From contig NMRA01000603.1 in NCBI GenBank assembly GCA_002633005.1, positions 138,701 through 202,700 of the forward strand: a DNA stretch of 64,000 nucleotides, in the 5' to 3' direction. Shown piece by piece: positions 11,645 to 25,900 of this stretch. This DNA comes from Phoronis australis. Its lineage: Eukaryota > Phoronida > Phoronidae. A program made the position numbers and the translations under genes. Position 1 is the first letter of the stretch. Each line of letters begins with the position of its first letter. The notes below the pieces were generated by a model that searched no databases, was not told the origin of the DNA, and saw only the letters and a list, made by a program, of their open reading frames with translations.

Positions 11645-14600
11645 TAATAATTCATATGTGTATTTCGAAAAATCGACAGAATTTTAAACTCAATAAGATA
11701 ATTTTGCGAATGCAAAACTACATTTTTAGGAGAACGGAGACGGATGTTGCTCTATCTTTATTTTTTTTCTTGAAACTTTATATCACTTGAGAAAAATTGA
11801 TGACCTGACAGATAACACATTTCCGGATCTTTAAAAACATATATATCTCTTTATCTTTAGGGACCCAACCCTTGAAGAGTGTTATTGATGACATTTAAGT
11901 GGCCACCCTTTTCTTATCATCATTGACAAATTCTTAAGGGACTGCTGATGGAGAGGGCCCAATATTGGAATCAATTATCTCTACTTTCCTGTTTTTTAAT
12001 TCGTGCAACCGGCTTTCATGTTAAGGGAGGTCTCCTCTTGCAGTGTAACACGACGATGGAATGAACTGTAACTCTTTCCAAGCTTAATGATATTTAGCCT
12101 TTAATACGGGACCATTTCTCGGTGGGACGGTTCGGGGGCATTGTCTCTTTGTCCCTCTATACATGTGAATCCGATACTACTAAATATTCACGAGGGTAAG
12201 CTGAGATTCCAAATTCATCAAAAACACAATAAAATCGTGCCCAGCACAAGCAATATCAAGATATTCCACCCAAAAACTACAATATGATTGACCGCCATCG
12301 TAAAGGTGGAATTTTGAACAACGTGAATTACCCAAAATGACTATTTCCGAAGGTTATTTATAAAATAATGTTAATTTTTCCCATATAATCACAAGAATAG
12401 TATTTCCTTTGAAGATCGTAACTAGGAGTGGTTTGTACGGAATTAACACATGTCGAAAAGATTGTCGGGGCTTTGATATGTGATGACCATACACATGTCG
12501 AACGGGGGATACTCAAAGTACTCGCAATCATCAACAAATATTTCAGCTTTTTGGAGTTCAAGTTTAACTCGTGAACCTTTATACATGTAGGTACCTCTGA
12601 AATGAGCAAAAGTACAGTTAATACGAATGCTTCATATCCCATGTTCCCCCGCGAGCATGCCTGAGGAAATAGCTTATACATGTAGCATTCCGTTTTGATA
12701 AACAAATTCGTTGGTTTCTGATTTACTTGTTTATGTATCTACGAAAATAGACAGGTTGGTTATTTTTGGCAATTAAAAGCTAAGCTTGTTCGAATTGATG
12801 ATCTTTCAGTGAATTTAGTTGCAGCGTGAAGTTGGAAAAAGTCTATAATCCGATCTCGAAATAGTAATGTACACGTAGTCTATTTTTGTTTATCTAAAAT
12901 ATATCTCAAAGGCATTTGATGAAATTTGAACAGTTCCCAAAATATAATCATAACTCAAATGATAACAAATGCGTTGTTTTTTGAAGAAGTTCGTTTAAAC
13001 TCACAAACAGGAGATCAAAAAGGAATTAAGTCATTAAATCAAGGTAAACGCATTGCTCGTGAAATCGATTGTTGGCTTCTGATTTACACGAAAATCGACT
13101 GATTAATAGACAATTAGAAGATAATCGTGTAAGAAATGGCGATGCTTCTCTGAACTTAGTTGCAAGCTGAAAATGGGAAGTTTCGATCTACATCAAAGTA
13201 CAGGGAACGAATTTTGTCTATCTGAAATAAGTCTCAAGTGTAGGACAGCCCTGCAAAGTGTACCAAAATGTTCTCACAGTTCAAATGGCAATAAACCGTA
13301 TATTAACTTAGGGACTAGTTACTCAAATTCACAAACCTTTTAAGGACTTAAACTTCTTTTTCGATCTACGGTTTGCTTTTTTATTTAAAAATAAAAAAGT
13401 AAACTCATTGGATATTATTCGATATTGACTTGGAAAGGTCCCGTGTTGTTTTTAATGTCCAGTAGTATTGCGAAATGGAATTTTGTTCTCAAAAATTGAT
13501 ATCAATATGGCGCATTTGGCCTTCCCAGGATGTCCCCCAAACCTCGTTTATTTCCCTGAAGTATTTTGCTTATCACTCAATTCAAGTTCATTTCCCAATT
13601 TTATCCCACTCACTGGATTTTATTTTCTAAACATTTTAATTAGTAAAGCTGACGGTGACGCATTCAGAATAATGGTTTAATGACGAAAATAACTTTGAGC
13701 AGTAACAGTAACAATATGTTGTTAATGAATGACGTAGTTGTTGTTCATGTTGTTACTATCACTGCCAACAACACTTGCAGTGATATTAAAACTAGATTTA
13801 CGCTGATGAATATTTGTTCAATTAAATAGACGTACGAGTGCATACGGAAAAACAAATAAGGAAAATCGTTCACACACGCGCCCATACATGTACGCACACG
13901 CTTGAACGCGAACACACAAGTAAGATGTGAGAGTAGGCCTACCTTTTACAATACATTGGGTTTTATTCTCCTCTATATCTTTGTCAAAAGAAGACATTTG
14001 AGTTCTGACAGCTGAATTCATGTTTCAAAATCCCCTTAATAAATATAATAATGGGCAATATATCTTTAATTTTGCTAGACATGCAAATTTTGCATGTTAA
14101 CGAAAGTCAGTCAACAGATTTGAGCAGAAATTTTCTGTCAACTTTATAGTGAAGTCCCTTTCAACAGAAAATAGATACACAGGATAGACAGCCTTTGGGA
14201 GCATAATTAACGCAAAATACGGCCTTCCCTCTTATTTTTGTTTCGTACGAAACTGGTAGTGAAAAACGTAAACAAATGAGCGGCTCGTTCCGTACATGGA
14301 GTTTATTAGTGTGCTCACCGGTGGACGACTCATTTTGTCACAAGTTGTTAGTAGTTAACGGTACACTTCATAGCATCACTATGACATATTTCTTAAATTA
14401 TCAATGTCAGATAACACTTGTTAACAGTACAAACCTTACGTTCACAAACGGCGTTGAAAATAGACGTAAGAGAAACACGAACTAAAACTTTGGAGACTCG
14501 GCGAAGGCTCTGCTGCGTGAGTTGTACTGGAACGTTATGCTTTACAGGCCACTATTTGTTATTTTTGTGAGAAATCACGGGATTCTGAGGGCGTACGTTG

Positions 14601-15120
14601 TTTACGAACGGCCTTTAGTTGCATTCGTGCTAATATATACATGATGTAGTTATGCCAGCATGATGATTGAAATAAAACATGAATAATTCTTGATGCGATT
14701 ACAGCCTCACATACGGGTGATCATAAAAAATGAATACCTTGCAAGCACTGATCTACCACATCAGTCAACAAGAGTGTGTATTACTGTCTATTCGGTCAGC
14801 CATTAGCTGGCAAAACCTGCTAAACATTGTGTCGCTCGCACATTATCCAAGGTTAGTCGAGTAACTACCCATAGGGCTCCCATGGGAACCTAGAAATTCT
14901 TGGTAGTTTTTATTGTTTCATGTTGAAGCCACCCTGAAGCATTTTGTCTGGGTTGTAATCTTGACTCACTGAGCATTTTTCAATTACATGTATATGAATA
15001 AGGCTGCCATAATGCAAAATTCTTTTTTGCTTATACCAAGTTCCTCATTAAGCAGCGTAAGTACATGATTAGTTTGATGTTTTACATATGTTCCCAAGGC
15101 CACTGAACTTTACAAAACTC
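11645..15120. other. Intergenic, no gene seen
   Basis: AT-rich, with short frames only and no repeat boundaries I can define. Confidence 0.5.
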
Positions 15121-15410
15121 GTTTGCAGGTGAACAAAATGTGGATTTGCATAATTTACTCAAATTAAGGTCGCCGTTATTTTTTTGGCTTTATAGTTGAC
15201 CGCCCATGTTTTTATGGTCAATAACCTTAGTACAATCAGTTTGCAGGCTTTGGCTTAATTTATGCAAATAATGGCCGCCATGGTTTCAATTTTTTCTGTT
15301 TGTAACTTCCTTATGGGGCATTTTGACAAATAAATCTAATGAAATCGGCGTGTCAATACATCATCAATTTTGATAATTTATGCACACCAAGGTTGACATT
15401 ATTTAGTTCG
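15120..15410. repeat. Degenerate repeats with TTATGCAAAT words
   Basis: Several diverged units combining TTATGCAAAT or its inverse with AAGGTCGCC/GGCCGCCA words. Related units recur in BMPER intron 7 (about 25690-26440). Confidence 0.4.
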
Positions 15411-16699
15411 GACCAGCAGACACCAACCCGTGGTACAAGTATAACTATCCTGTGGTGTCTGGTACCAGCAACACAAGTAAATACTTAAGTAGGTCAAATG
15501 TTAACACAAAATGGGTAATGAATTTGGAACCTTTTCTGTAAATTGATGTTTGATTGCGGGTGCAAGGGTGATGGGACTGGTGTTAGTTTTTGTTTCATGT
15601 TTTTGCAACCACGATATATTGTATTATAAAATGTTAAATTCGCTATGCATTTTCAACCACCTTGATTTGCAAAATGTATGCAAATTCTCGATGCATCCAG
15701 TAGCCCCATTGACCTTAAAAACATGGATGAAAACATTAAAATAGTCTACCAGCAGGGCTTGATAATGAGCAATTTTTGAATAAACAAAGACAAAATTATT
15801 CACACTGGTGGTCTAAATTTGGATATTTAAAACATGTTAACAGGTTTTATGATTACAAAGGTACTACCTAGGCATGAAACAAACAATGCTATAAGTCATT
15901 GTTAGGTACTTGTACATGTAAACACTCTTGGCTAAATGGCTTGGGTCAGCCAAATGCAGTCGATGCGATGAAACGTACATATCGTGAGTCCGCCTACATG
16001 TAAATATCGTTCGACAAAGAGCAGTTTTAAATGTAAATTGCAAATTTTGCGAGTAGAAATAGCAGCAAAATGAAGCCAAAATTTCAAAACTGTATTAATG
16101 GTCATTTGTCGTGCTTTTGATGTTGGTGTCCGTTTGACGTGGATGCAGTACTGAAGATGAAGCACACCCGGCAGTGACCGCCCTAATTTACCTGAGCACA
16201 ACTTTTGTTAATATCCCACGCGAACCAAAACAAACATTATTAACTAGAGCGCGCATGTATCCGCCCACTCGGGCCAAACTGTTTTTGAAGGATGTTGCCC
16301 TAAAAAATTGAACAAATATTACTTTTTAATTGAACACTATCGCTCATTAAAGCTTAACCAAGTACCGCTCGGATGTAATTAAAGATCACTTTGAGAGAGT
16401 TAATTATGCCCCCGTTACCACATCAGACTTTAAGAGAAGCCATACTTACAAAGCTACAGTCAATTGTCTCAAGGAAAATGAAAGGTCAACCACAAAAGTT
16501 AGTGTAGTTATAAGCACATTGTTGTCAACCAACTGTCAAATTTTGTCGGCTACTGCTACTGAAAGTCAAAGGAACAGGTAATCCGGCACTGAGGTTCTGC
16601 ACAGTAGGAAAAAAGACTGTCTACCGGTAAATACAAGCCATAGTGCTTCACGCGGACAAGCTACTATTCTGGAGTCATTCACGAAGGATTACCATCGGA
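15411..16699. other. Upstream flank of the BMPER-like gene
   Basis: No conserved exon or clear element seen. Confidence 0.4.
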
Positions 16700-16915
16700 T
16701 GAATTGACGGCGGCCGATCCCAGGGGTGCGGGATTACGTGGGACTCTCAAGGAAGCCGGCGCAGGAGTGTCAAAGCGTTCAGTCAGTAGTGGGACTTCTT
16801 TGAACGCACAAGTGCGGTGCCAAGTGTCAGTTCAATTTGTGAAGCGCTGTTAACGAGATTGATAGATATATTGGTGGAATAGCAAAATTGTCCACGGTCA
16901 TCAGGACTTTTCACC
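16700..16915 (+). promoter_or_regulatory. Probable 5' UTR / proximal promoter of the BMPER-like gene
   Basis: The 200 bp before the ATG are less AT-rich than the surrounding DNA and have no long open frame. Position alone suggests promoter and leader; I see no convincing TATA box and cannot place the transcription start. Confidence 0.3.
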
Positions 16916-16988
16916 ATGGCTACGATTTCGTTTTTGGCAATTTTGTTGCTCATTCAAATGGAACCGTCAACAGCAAGCGTACTACAAG
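16916..16988 (+). CDS. BMPER: BMPER-like exon 1: signal peptide
   Basis: The exon encodes residues 1-24: Met, a hydrophobic run ([10 protein letters not shown]) and a small-residue region (PSTAS) typical of signal peptidase cleavage. The donor is CAAG|GTGAGA, phase 1. The ATG is in caccATGG context. An untranslated exon further upstream cannot be excluded. Confidence 0.85.
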
Positions 16989-19900
16989 GTGAGAACTGGT
17001 CACAGATGTTAATGGGGGGTTACCGGCAAGAAAGTTACTTTTTCTGAGTTCAGTCTGAGGGCGGATTCAAATTAACCTGCAACTACCTCTGTCGCAGTCT
17101 AACGCACTGCTAGAGGAGCTAAATCCACTCAGTAAATGACAGGGAATGTTAATTAATAATTTGGGTCAACTTTTAAAGCGAATGTCTGGCAGACAACGGT
17201 AAGAATTATTAGTGTGTAAAAACAATAAAAACATAGTCTTTAATCAAAATGAAAGCTAATAACTTCAAGAAGTCTACCCCATCCAGCAGCAATTCCAAAA
17301 TCGTAGACTTTTCGGCTGTAAAAACGACAAAGTACCCTTAAATCCATATGTATGTGTAATTGGTTCTTATTTTTGAATCGTTGGTAAGCTGTCGTCTACA
17401 ATACTGTACACTGTAAACCGCATTTGAAACAATGCGTAGTTTTAGTTTTTCCCTTAGTGACAGGTTTCATTTTCCCGTATTGTACACGACAGATAACTTG
17501 TTCCGAGGGCAAATTGATCTGGTGTAGATTCATGTACACGTACAGAACCCGAAGTCAACGTCACATGATGTCAGCCCCCAGCGGATAGTTTGCAGTGGCT
17601 GAATGCAAGCAGTTTATCGCATGAAGTGGAAACACTTTACATGTACATGTATATGCCACGCCTGAGCTATTCACAGGTTCTAAAAACACCAGTCCCGGCC
17701 CAGCAGTCACAAACTCGCGGTACGAATCCCCAGGCCTACACCCCGCTAATAATCCCCAAGGGGCACCGAAAATGCTCCGTACTTCAGTCCCGGGAAGGAT
17801 GAAAACTGTAATCTCCAGCTGCCAGCCAAGGAATAGGGTCTTCAAGATTAGACCGGAGTAGATGTCACCGAGAGAACGTGGACCATTTTCCGTGAGTGTA
17901 GAGTTTGTTAGAGGTGCAGGACTGGAGGCCAGCGAGTTGGTGTCTGCTGGTGTGAGGCTGAGTGGGATGATCCGATAGCTGGGAACAGTTTAGTTTCACC
18001 CCTTGTCATTTTGCCAGTCGAACCAAAGGCGATGACGTGGGGGACTAAAGACGTACCATTTCACCGTTTATTGTGTATCATAACTACCAAGTAGTTACTG
18101 AATGTTTTGCATCATATTCCTAGGTTATGCTGTAACTTGCAAAACCTCAAACGAAGGACAGGAAGTGGCTGTTCCTTTGTTGTCTTGGACACCGTGTATC
18201 ACGTGCTTCTGCAGAGTAAGTTTTATTTCCGTAACACAATGCAGCAACGCTTTAACTTTTTTCCTCAAGCATTCCATGCATTTGCAAAACTAAACTTACA
18301 CTTAAATTTTTGATCTAAGAAGTCTTAAATTTCGGTCAAGGTTAGCCGACTGTCAATAAATGAAAACTCGTCAAACTTAGTTGCCAAGGACTCGGAAAAA
18401 ATGAAATGCCTTGATGAAACGCACACTTATTTTAACATGAACCATGCAGTAGCGGTTGGTAAATTACATGGTTCTCGGTAAACTGTGATCAGTTAAAGCG
18501 AAGAAGGAACGTAAGACGAAATTTGAAAGCGAAGTTATAAAACACCGAGAAGGACGGCAATCAGAAGAGTTAGACGCCTAGGTACCGCTCGTCCACTGTA
18601 TCTTTCACTCTCCTTAATTTTGCATTTGTACCCGAAAGTGAAAAGACGGTCGTTAGAATTGTTTGCCAGTGCCATTTAGAAAGGCAGAAGATCTTGGTTA
18701 TTCACTCAAAGCGCCTTTGTTAATGGCAGATTTGTCGAATTTTCGATTTCTTCTTTCCTAGCCGTCACTTTAAACAGTGAGTATTTGTGTAAAATTTCAC
18801 CTTACGTTCTAGTTTTTGTAGAGTGCTGTTCCTTAGTTCACAAAATGGCACAATAGACATTGAAATTTCTTATTTTAACTTTAGAGGGGCGAAATTAGCT
18901 GCGAAAGAGACCAATGCCGAGCAACAAAGGGCTGTCACGTGATCTTGTCTCAACGCCCCAAAGGAACTTGTTGTCGCGTCTGCAAAGGTGAAAAGTGTTT
19001 TATTTAAAGTTTTCAAGTTACTCTTTCAGGTCCTTTCAGTCAATATTTTCATAAAATAAATTTGACAACAAATCAATCAAATTTAATATGTTTCTAATTT
19101 TGTAATTAAATATTTTTCAAAATAACCAGAATTAAACATGGAATTTTCAAAAATGAGTTTAGATTTTATGGTAGTGATCCAACAAAGCGACTACCCATGA
19201 TGAATTGCTTTTAAAAAGAAAATTGTGCTACTGATTCGCTAACAATGTACAAAACGGTGTGCATCCGTGATCTCGGTAATTCAATTAAGCACGCGACTAT
19301 CTGTGCAGGCGTCATTTCATGAAAGTTTCGATTTATTCATCAACTACAAATCCAGTCTGTTCCTGTCCGTACTGCAATCGCCATTTTCCGAATAACTATA
19401 TAAGACCGATCATGCACTTTATCATTCGCATCATGTCAAAGGTGTGGCGATGAATAATAACAACGAGGTCAACTTCCGATGCAAGAAATATTCTGTTGTA
19501 AATAAGCCAAATTGTGAGTAGGCCAGACTAGCGGAAGTGGGCTTACCTCAACAGCGTTCTGTGACTTCTGTTTCTACGACCGCCTTTGCGTGGCTTCAGA
19601 CTCACAGCTTAGATAAAATCAGAAACATTTGAATTGCAGCAGACGTGTCTTCTTTCTAATATATATAAATTTTAACAGTATTTGACTACGCCACTGCCAA
19701 CATCGTACACTGTATATTTCAGGCTGAGGATGTTTACGTTCTAGGGCAGAGGCGGGTTCAGGATTTTGAGTTAGGGGGCTATCAAGGCGCAGGAATAACC
19801 AGAATTTCGCCTTATGCGCGCGCCCACCATAAAATGTAGGGATGCAGGGGGTCGCGAATGTTTGGATTTGTGGACCTTATTACAAAAACGGGGTTTGTTC

Positions 19901-22900
19901 AAGCCCTATGGATTGCGTATTCGCCACCCGAGCCCCCTGCATATGCTAGTCAACAAATCGCACCCCGAACTGCCAAATGGAATCTGGGAGAATTTTAGGG
20001 GGGCCTTGCCCCCTCGCTAATTCCGCCACTGTAGGGGTACTCCCACGTGCCGCTTAAATGAATGACTTTTTACTACCAGCTTCTTTACGAAAGGGTGCCT
20101 TTCCGTCAAAAATCCGAGCCAAGGAGTGTGTTTTCCGATTACATTTTCCTACAAAATATTCACTGACTTTGGAGCTCAATAACCTACGGAAAACTCCTTT
20201 TCCTATTTCCTAAACGTTTTAACGACACGGCGTCTGTTTTTGAGAGTGTGAGTGAAGATATGAAATAAATGTACTTCACGTTTGTGAATTTTATTGACGT
20301 ATCGAAGGACAATAACTTAATTACGTATGTTTTAATATTTTGCGTTTATACAGGCTGCACTCATAACGGCGTGTCTTACGCGTCAGGCACCACGTGGTCT
20401 CATCCACGCAACCCGTGTCAGACTTTCAAGTGTAAAGCTGGTGTCATCACATCGTCAGAAGTGCAGTGCTATCTCCCCTGTGAAAACCCGGTTCACGTGC
20501 CAGAACAGTGCTGTCCCGTCTGCAATAGTAAGTTTATCCTTAAACCCGTGATCACGTAGTTAGTTGACTATGTGTGGTGATATCTTGTGTGTGCAAATAA
20601 AAAATTATGACTTTGACAACAACTTTTGGGCCAAACTTTTTGGCATTCAACTGCACCAGTGACAACTTTTTCGGATATTAAAATATTTTTTCCTGTGAAA
20701 ACACTGTGTTCCAGTATGCGCTACGTTGATGCAATGCATTATTTTGAACAGGCAGTGTAAAATCCTCACTAAGGTAACCGAAGCAATCAATTGTATCCCA
20801 TAATTTATGAATTCAATCCCGTAACTCAACACTCCAACTTCAGCGACCAATCATTTCAGTGGCCGCCATTTGCTATGATACTGGCGCCAATAAGCTCCCA
20901 AGCATACTTGTGAAAAGCTTGCTTGATTCTGCGTGGTTCTTGCGTGATATAGCTTTTCCCACAAGAAATCTCAGGTCTGGGTTCAAACTGGTGTGTTCGT
21001 TTTCCCCCTCGTATTGTAATCCTCCTTTGCGTTGTTTCGGGGATAAACATTGTTATCATCATAATTACTACTAAGCAGCCGAAAGCTAAAAAGAGACCAC
21101 CGTCTCTACTGGCCCCAGTAGAGACGGTGAAGCTCCTATAGGAAGCTTTTCGGCGAATTATGCCGCACACTGACTGAAACATCAAAGTCATGTTGTTATA
21201 AATATCTTTTGCGCCTTCCTCGAGCAGTCCTTCGTTCAGTTGCCCAAATCGGCAAAACAGTGGCCATTTTTACACTGCACGCGCTCCTATTTTTGCCACG
21301 CCGGCCAGGAGGGTGAAGTGTTAAAAATTTCCAGTTGCCGATTTGAGCAACTGAACGGAGGACTGTTCGAAGAAAAAAAATGATTACGGGACAATTTTTT
21401 CGAGTTTGAAGGAATTAAAGACATCGACGGCCTCCTATGGTGTCCTTCTAAAGGTACTTATAACAACGTGACTTTGATGTTTTAATCAAAGTGAGGCATA
21501 ATTCACCGAAAAACTTCCGGCGTATGAAGCTCTACAGTAGGAGCTTCACTGTCTCTACTGGAACCAGCTAGAGACGGTGGTCACTATCTACTAAAAACAT
21601 GGTTAACATCAATTCTGGGTGGAGTTCAATAGCTGCCTTGTTGAGAGAAAAAATAGCCAACCACATGCTGTCGCGAGATCTTACTTTTCTAGCGAGGTAC
21701 TATTGTTATTGAACTTGACCCTGTTTCAGCTTTTTAACAGATATGTGTCCATATCAATTGCATCTTCGAAACAAAACATCGCCCTGTTGTTTTCCCCAAC
21801 CCTCAAAAGTCACGAATGTCTTTGAAAACTGCTGACAAATTGCAATAATTCGGTAAGCGGACTAAGGCTTGGATTGTTCATTTCAGAATGTTCTATGGAA
21901 GGTAAAGTCTACAAGAATGGTCAGGTGTTTTCGCCTAAGTCCGACAAGTGCGTTTCCTGTCAGTGTGCGGACGGCAGAGTCCAGTGCTCCAAAGCGGCAT
22001 GTCCGGTTCTCAACTGTCCCGAGAAAGCAATCTTCACACCAAAAGGCAAATGCTGCCCAATCTGTCAAGGTCAGTAATAGAGAAGACAGATGGGGAAAGA
22101 GATTGGGGGAAGGGCAAACGGTGAGAGAAATATCACCTGAGCAGGTCGACTATAATGCTGTTGAGTTCTGGTGCAAAAACTAATAGTACTCTTTCTGACA
22201 TGTTTAGTACAGGGCCCTGTTTCACTAAAATGTACTAAGTTTACATTTTATACATAGTCTGAACGGTAAGTTTTGGACTAAATCTCCGGTTAAAAGACAT
22301 TTTGTGAAAACGTCGTAAAGTTGTTGCATTTAACTGAACGGTTATATGGTATTGTGAGCATGATAACACTAAATCCTGAATGTATTCGATTTCTTTAGTA
22401 ATTCTGTTGGTGCTAATGGAAAAGTTCTGTTATCATTTTGCTTTCGTTAGAAATGTTGCGTGCTTCATAATTGGAATTTTGGCGATCTAATCATAGACTT
22501 GTCAACAATTTAATGTTATAATATTCATGAACGGTCGTCTTTGGATTTTCTGTAATTTGACTTGTTTCGTACTGCGGTGGTATTTAAGGTGAAAAAACGT
22601 AGTTTTGGGAAATTTTAGGAATGAAACAAGTTGTCGGCCTTCGAAACCGTTGTTTATTTCGGGGCAAAGTGTACGCGTCCAGCCAATCTCTAACCATCGA
22701 CAAATGTACGCGCTGTGGCTGTGATCAAGATACCATGACGTGCCATCGTCAGACGTGTCCCGCGGTAGTTTGTCCCCATAATGACGTCATTTACGACCCC
22801 GCCATCTGCTGTCCAAAGTGTAACGATTCCAGCATTCGGTCATGTACGGCGGACGGTGTTGACCGTAAGGTAAGTGGAATACTGTAATCTCGTTATTAAT

Positions 22901-25900
22901 TGAGATTGCAAAGAAACGAGTGCGTACATTAGACGATTATTCAGGCGAGGGCACTGAATCGGATGTGCTTGATCTACATGCCGTAGATTTTTGCATAAAT
23001 TATTCTCGAATTCGCGCCTGTACGTTACCAGTAAACACGATCCATCCGAAGGATTTGGAGGTAAAATTGTACCCTAGCCTAAGGTGAGTCCTACTTAGCC
23101 ATATATATACACATACATACATGTTGTACGTTGGCAGCAACCCTTCTTTCAAACACGACTTAACATACGTACTGTTTGACTTTCATGTTTCTACTAATTC
23201 TAGGTTAATCGCCACTTTCCATATTGTCTCATTTTCTGTCTGTCGTCAGGGTCAGATGTAGCAACAGTTGTCCCAACGGCATTAGGACAACGAAATAAAC
23301 AACGCACGTGATGCTAAAACAACGATGTATCACAATCATACCGTCTTTTAAAGTAAATAATAGAAAGAAATGAAACTCTCCCGTTAGGTGTCAGTGCAGC
23401 AGGAATCTTAAAGGTCAGACGTCAGAGATATACAGTGCAGCCAGCAGAGAAAACCAACGATCGTAAATAAAATTCTGCTGAAGCCAACGTCTTGACAGTT
23501 GAGAGTCGGAGGCTCAACTTTATTAATAACTGCAACAAGAATTTAAGATCTAAATACATCCTGTACAAGATAGCGGATGCATGTTTTATCCATCATTTCG
23601 GCACAGGTTATTTTATTCCTGTGGACAATTTGAAAATGATTTTAATGGACCTGTTTTTTAAATAAATCTAGTTTTTCAAATGTGATTAAATAGACTCCAA
23701 GGATTTTAGTCTTTGTACATCGTGTTAAATATACAAAATAGATGCGTTTTCTACAATTTCTTGACTGACGACTTTAAATCCATGTTTTGCAGAACTGCTC
23801 GCGGATGGCGTCATTCTGTAGCCGTCCAAAATTGTTCAGAACATGACCCCTTCCGAAAAAACTTTTTCACTTACGCCTAAGATTTGTCTCCGTTTCTAAA
23901 CTTTGAAACTTCCACATCCGACAAGTTAGTCAAAATTAAGCAAATCTTAAGTAAAAAACTTTGATTTTCGCAACGGACATGAGACAACTAAGTTTTATCT
24001 TAAAATTGACTGAGATTTAATATTTGTCTTAGGTAATTAAGCTTTCTTGGAACGGGCTCCATATTTTTCGGCACATTGAGCACGACGTGTAGCGATTAAA
24101 AACCTGGGAAACCCTTTTAATTGCATTTGAAAAGACAGGTCTGTATGAGCAGCAAACAGGGTCTCGCCGCATGCCGAAATACTGGGGATCGATCTTATGA
24201 ATATATAGACACTCTACTATGTTTATATGTTTCTATGTGATCATGATGTCATTGGAACAATGTCTACAAGCACGTCAAAAATTAAAAGACTTCACATGAA
24301 ACATTACTCTTCCAAAGGTTGACTTTGAAGCTAGATAAATTCAATACACCTCGTGTATTCAACGAAATAATGTATATTCATTTACATCCGAATTACCAAC
24401 ACTTTCAGCACGGTTCCTACTGGAAGAAGAACGTGTGTGACACGTGCTCGTGTTACGATGGGAAGGTCACGTGCGAGTCTCAACAGTGCCCCAACACTGT
24501 CCAGTGTCCCAAGGTGAGTGTTTCCTGTGACAAGCTTAAGGAAAGCAAAGAAGCATGGAACGCCAAAAAATTGAAGGTCGTGGCGAATCTAATTCCTTGG
24601 TGATGCTAGCGTGAGAACCGTTCCCTAAAATTAATGCAAGATTTTCTGAAAACATTGTCCGATTCACTATTTTTGAAACACATACGAAATATAAACCCTT
24701 TCATACTGTTACTGTTTTGAAATTCTGCGTCCCTAATCAGGCGCGCACCCAGCCTTCAGTATGGGGGGATCCAATTCCTAACGTTGTGGACAAAATAGCC
24801 GGCGCGGACTAAAAAAAAGAAAAAAAAAACGCGTACCTCTGTGGGCGTTTTGTGCTTGTTTAGTGGACTTTTGTCTCATTTTCTCGGACTTTTTGTTTCT
24901 TGCAGGCGGACCTTTTTGCCCACTTCGCCAAATGGGGGGCTCCTTCGAGCCTCCTGAGGCCCCCCGGGTACGCGCATGCTAATGATGTATGCATATTCGT
25001 TGCATGTGCTCAAAGAAGCCATACTGGCTGCTGCTTGAAATTTCCATCGCTTTTATTCACATCCAATGTCAAAGTTCACAGTTTCCATATAAGATATATG
25101 TACCACGCCTAGGTCTTGCCATGCTAAACAGACGTGCTTTGCCGTGTGGTAAAATCGACGAAGTGACGAACAAATTTGAATCTTAAGGAAAAGTTGTCTG
25201 ACGTCAACAGACATTCAAAATCTTTACGAACAAACCGTAAATTACTTCATGAACAATTCGACTTCTATTTCAGTGACAGAAAACCTCTAATGCAGCTTAC
25301 AATGTTGTTCAATTCTATGCCACTTTAAACCACGCTTTGAAAATTATACTCAAAAATGCTTCCATCACCTGCTATCAGTATTTTCCCAGAGAGATGAACG
25401 CAATGACGTTCAACTAAAAGTTCTCATTGTCTTTAAAATAAATTCCGTGATTCCAGAAACGCTGTTTTTCCCCACAGTTGTTCATTGATGATTCAGTGGC
25501 CAGAAATGGGTATCTAGAAATGTTTGGGAGTAAGTATATTTCCATTAAGCATTTTAGTTGGGTTGAGATTATGACCATGAGAATTTTTTTAGACACGCGA
25601 ATTCTATTTTTGCTTGTGACTTTCTTACTAAGCACTGCAGGTGACGTTTCCACTCACGTTTCTATGGTCGGTGACCTTAATACTGCAACTTTGGGGGTAA
25701 ATGTATCGAACATTTGCGTAGATTATGCAAATTAAGGCAACCACGATTGAAAACTCTACTTGTTTTTTGCTTCTGGCACCACAGCCTAGTGAAATTGAAA
25801 CTTGCATCCATGTTTCTTGTCTCTAAACGAAACCAGTTTGCAAGCTGTTACACCATAAATTTACATACGTGTAAATCGTGCAATTAATGGCCACCACTAT

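Noticed and set aside
13468-13680. 70-codon plus-strand frame
   Set aside because: No similarity to a known family, no splice partners, and composition like the surrounding AT-rich DNA.
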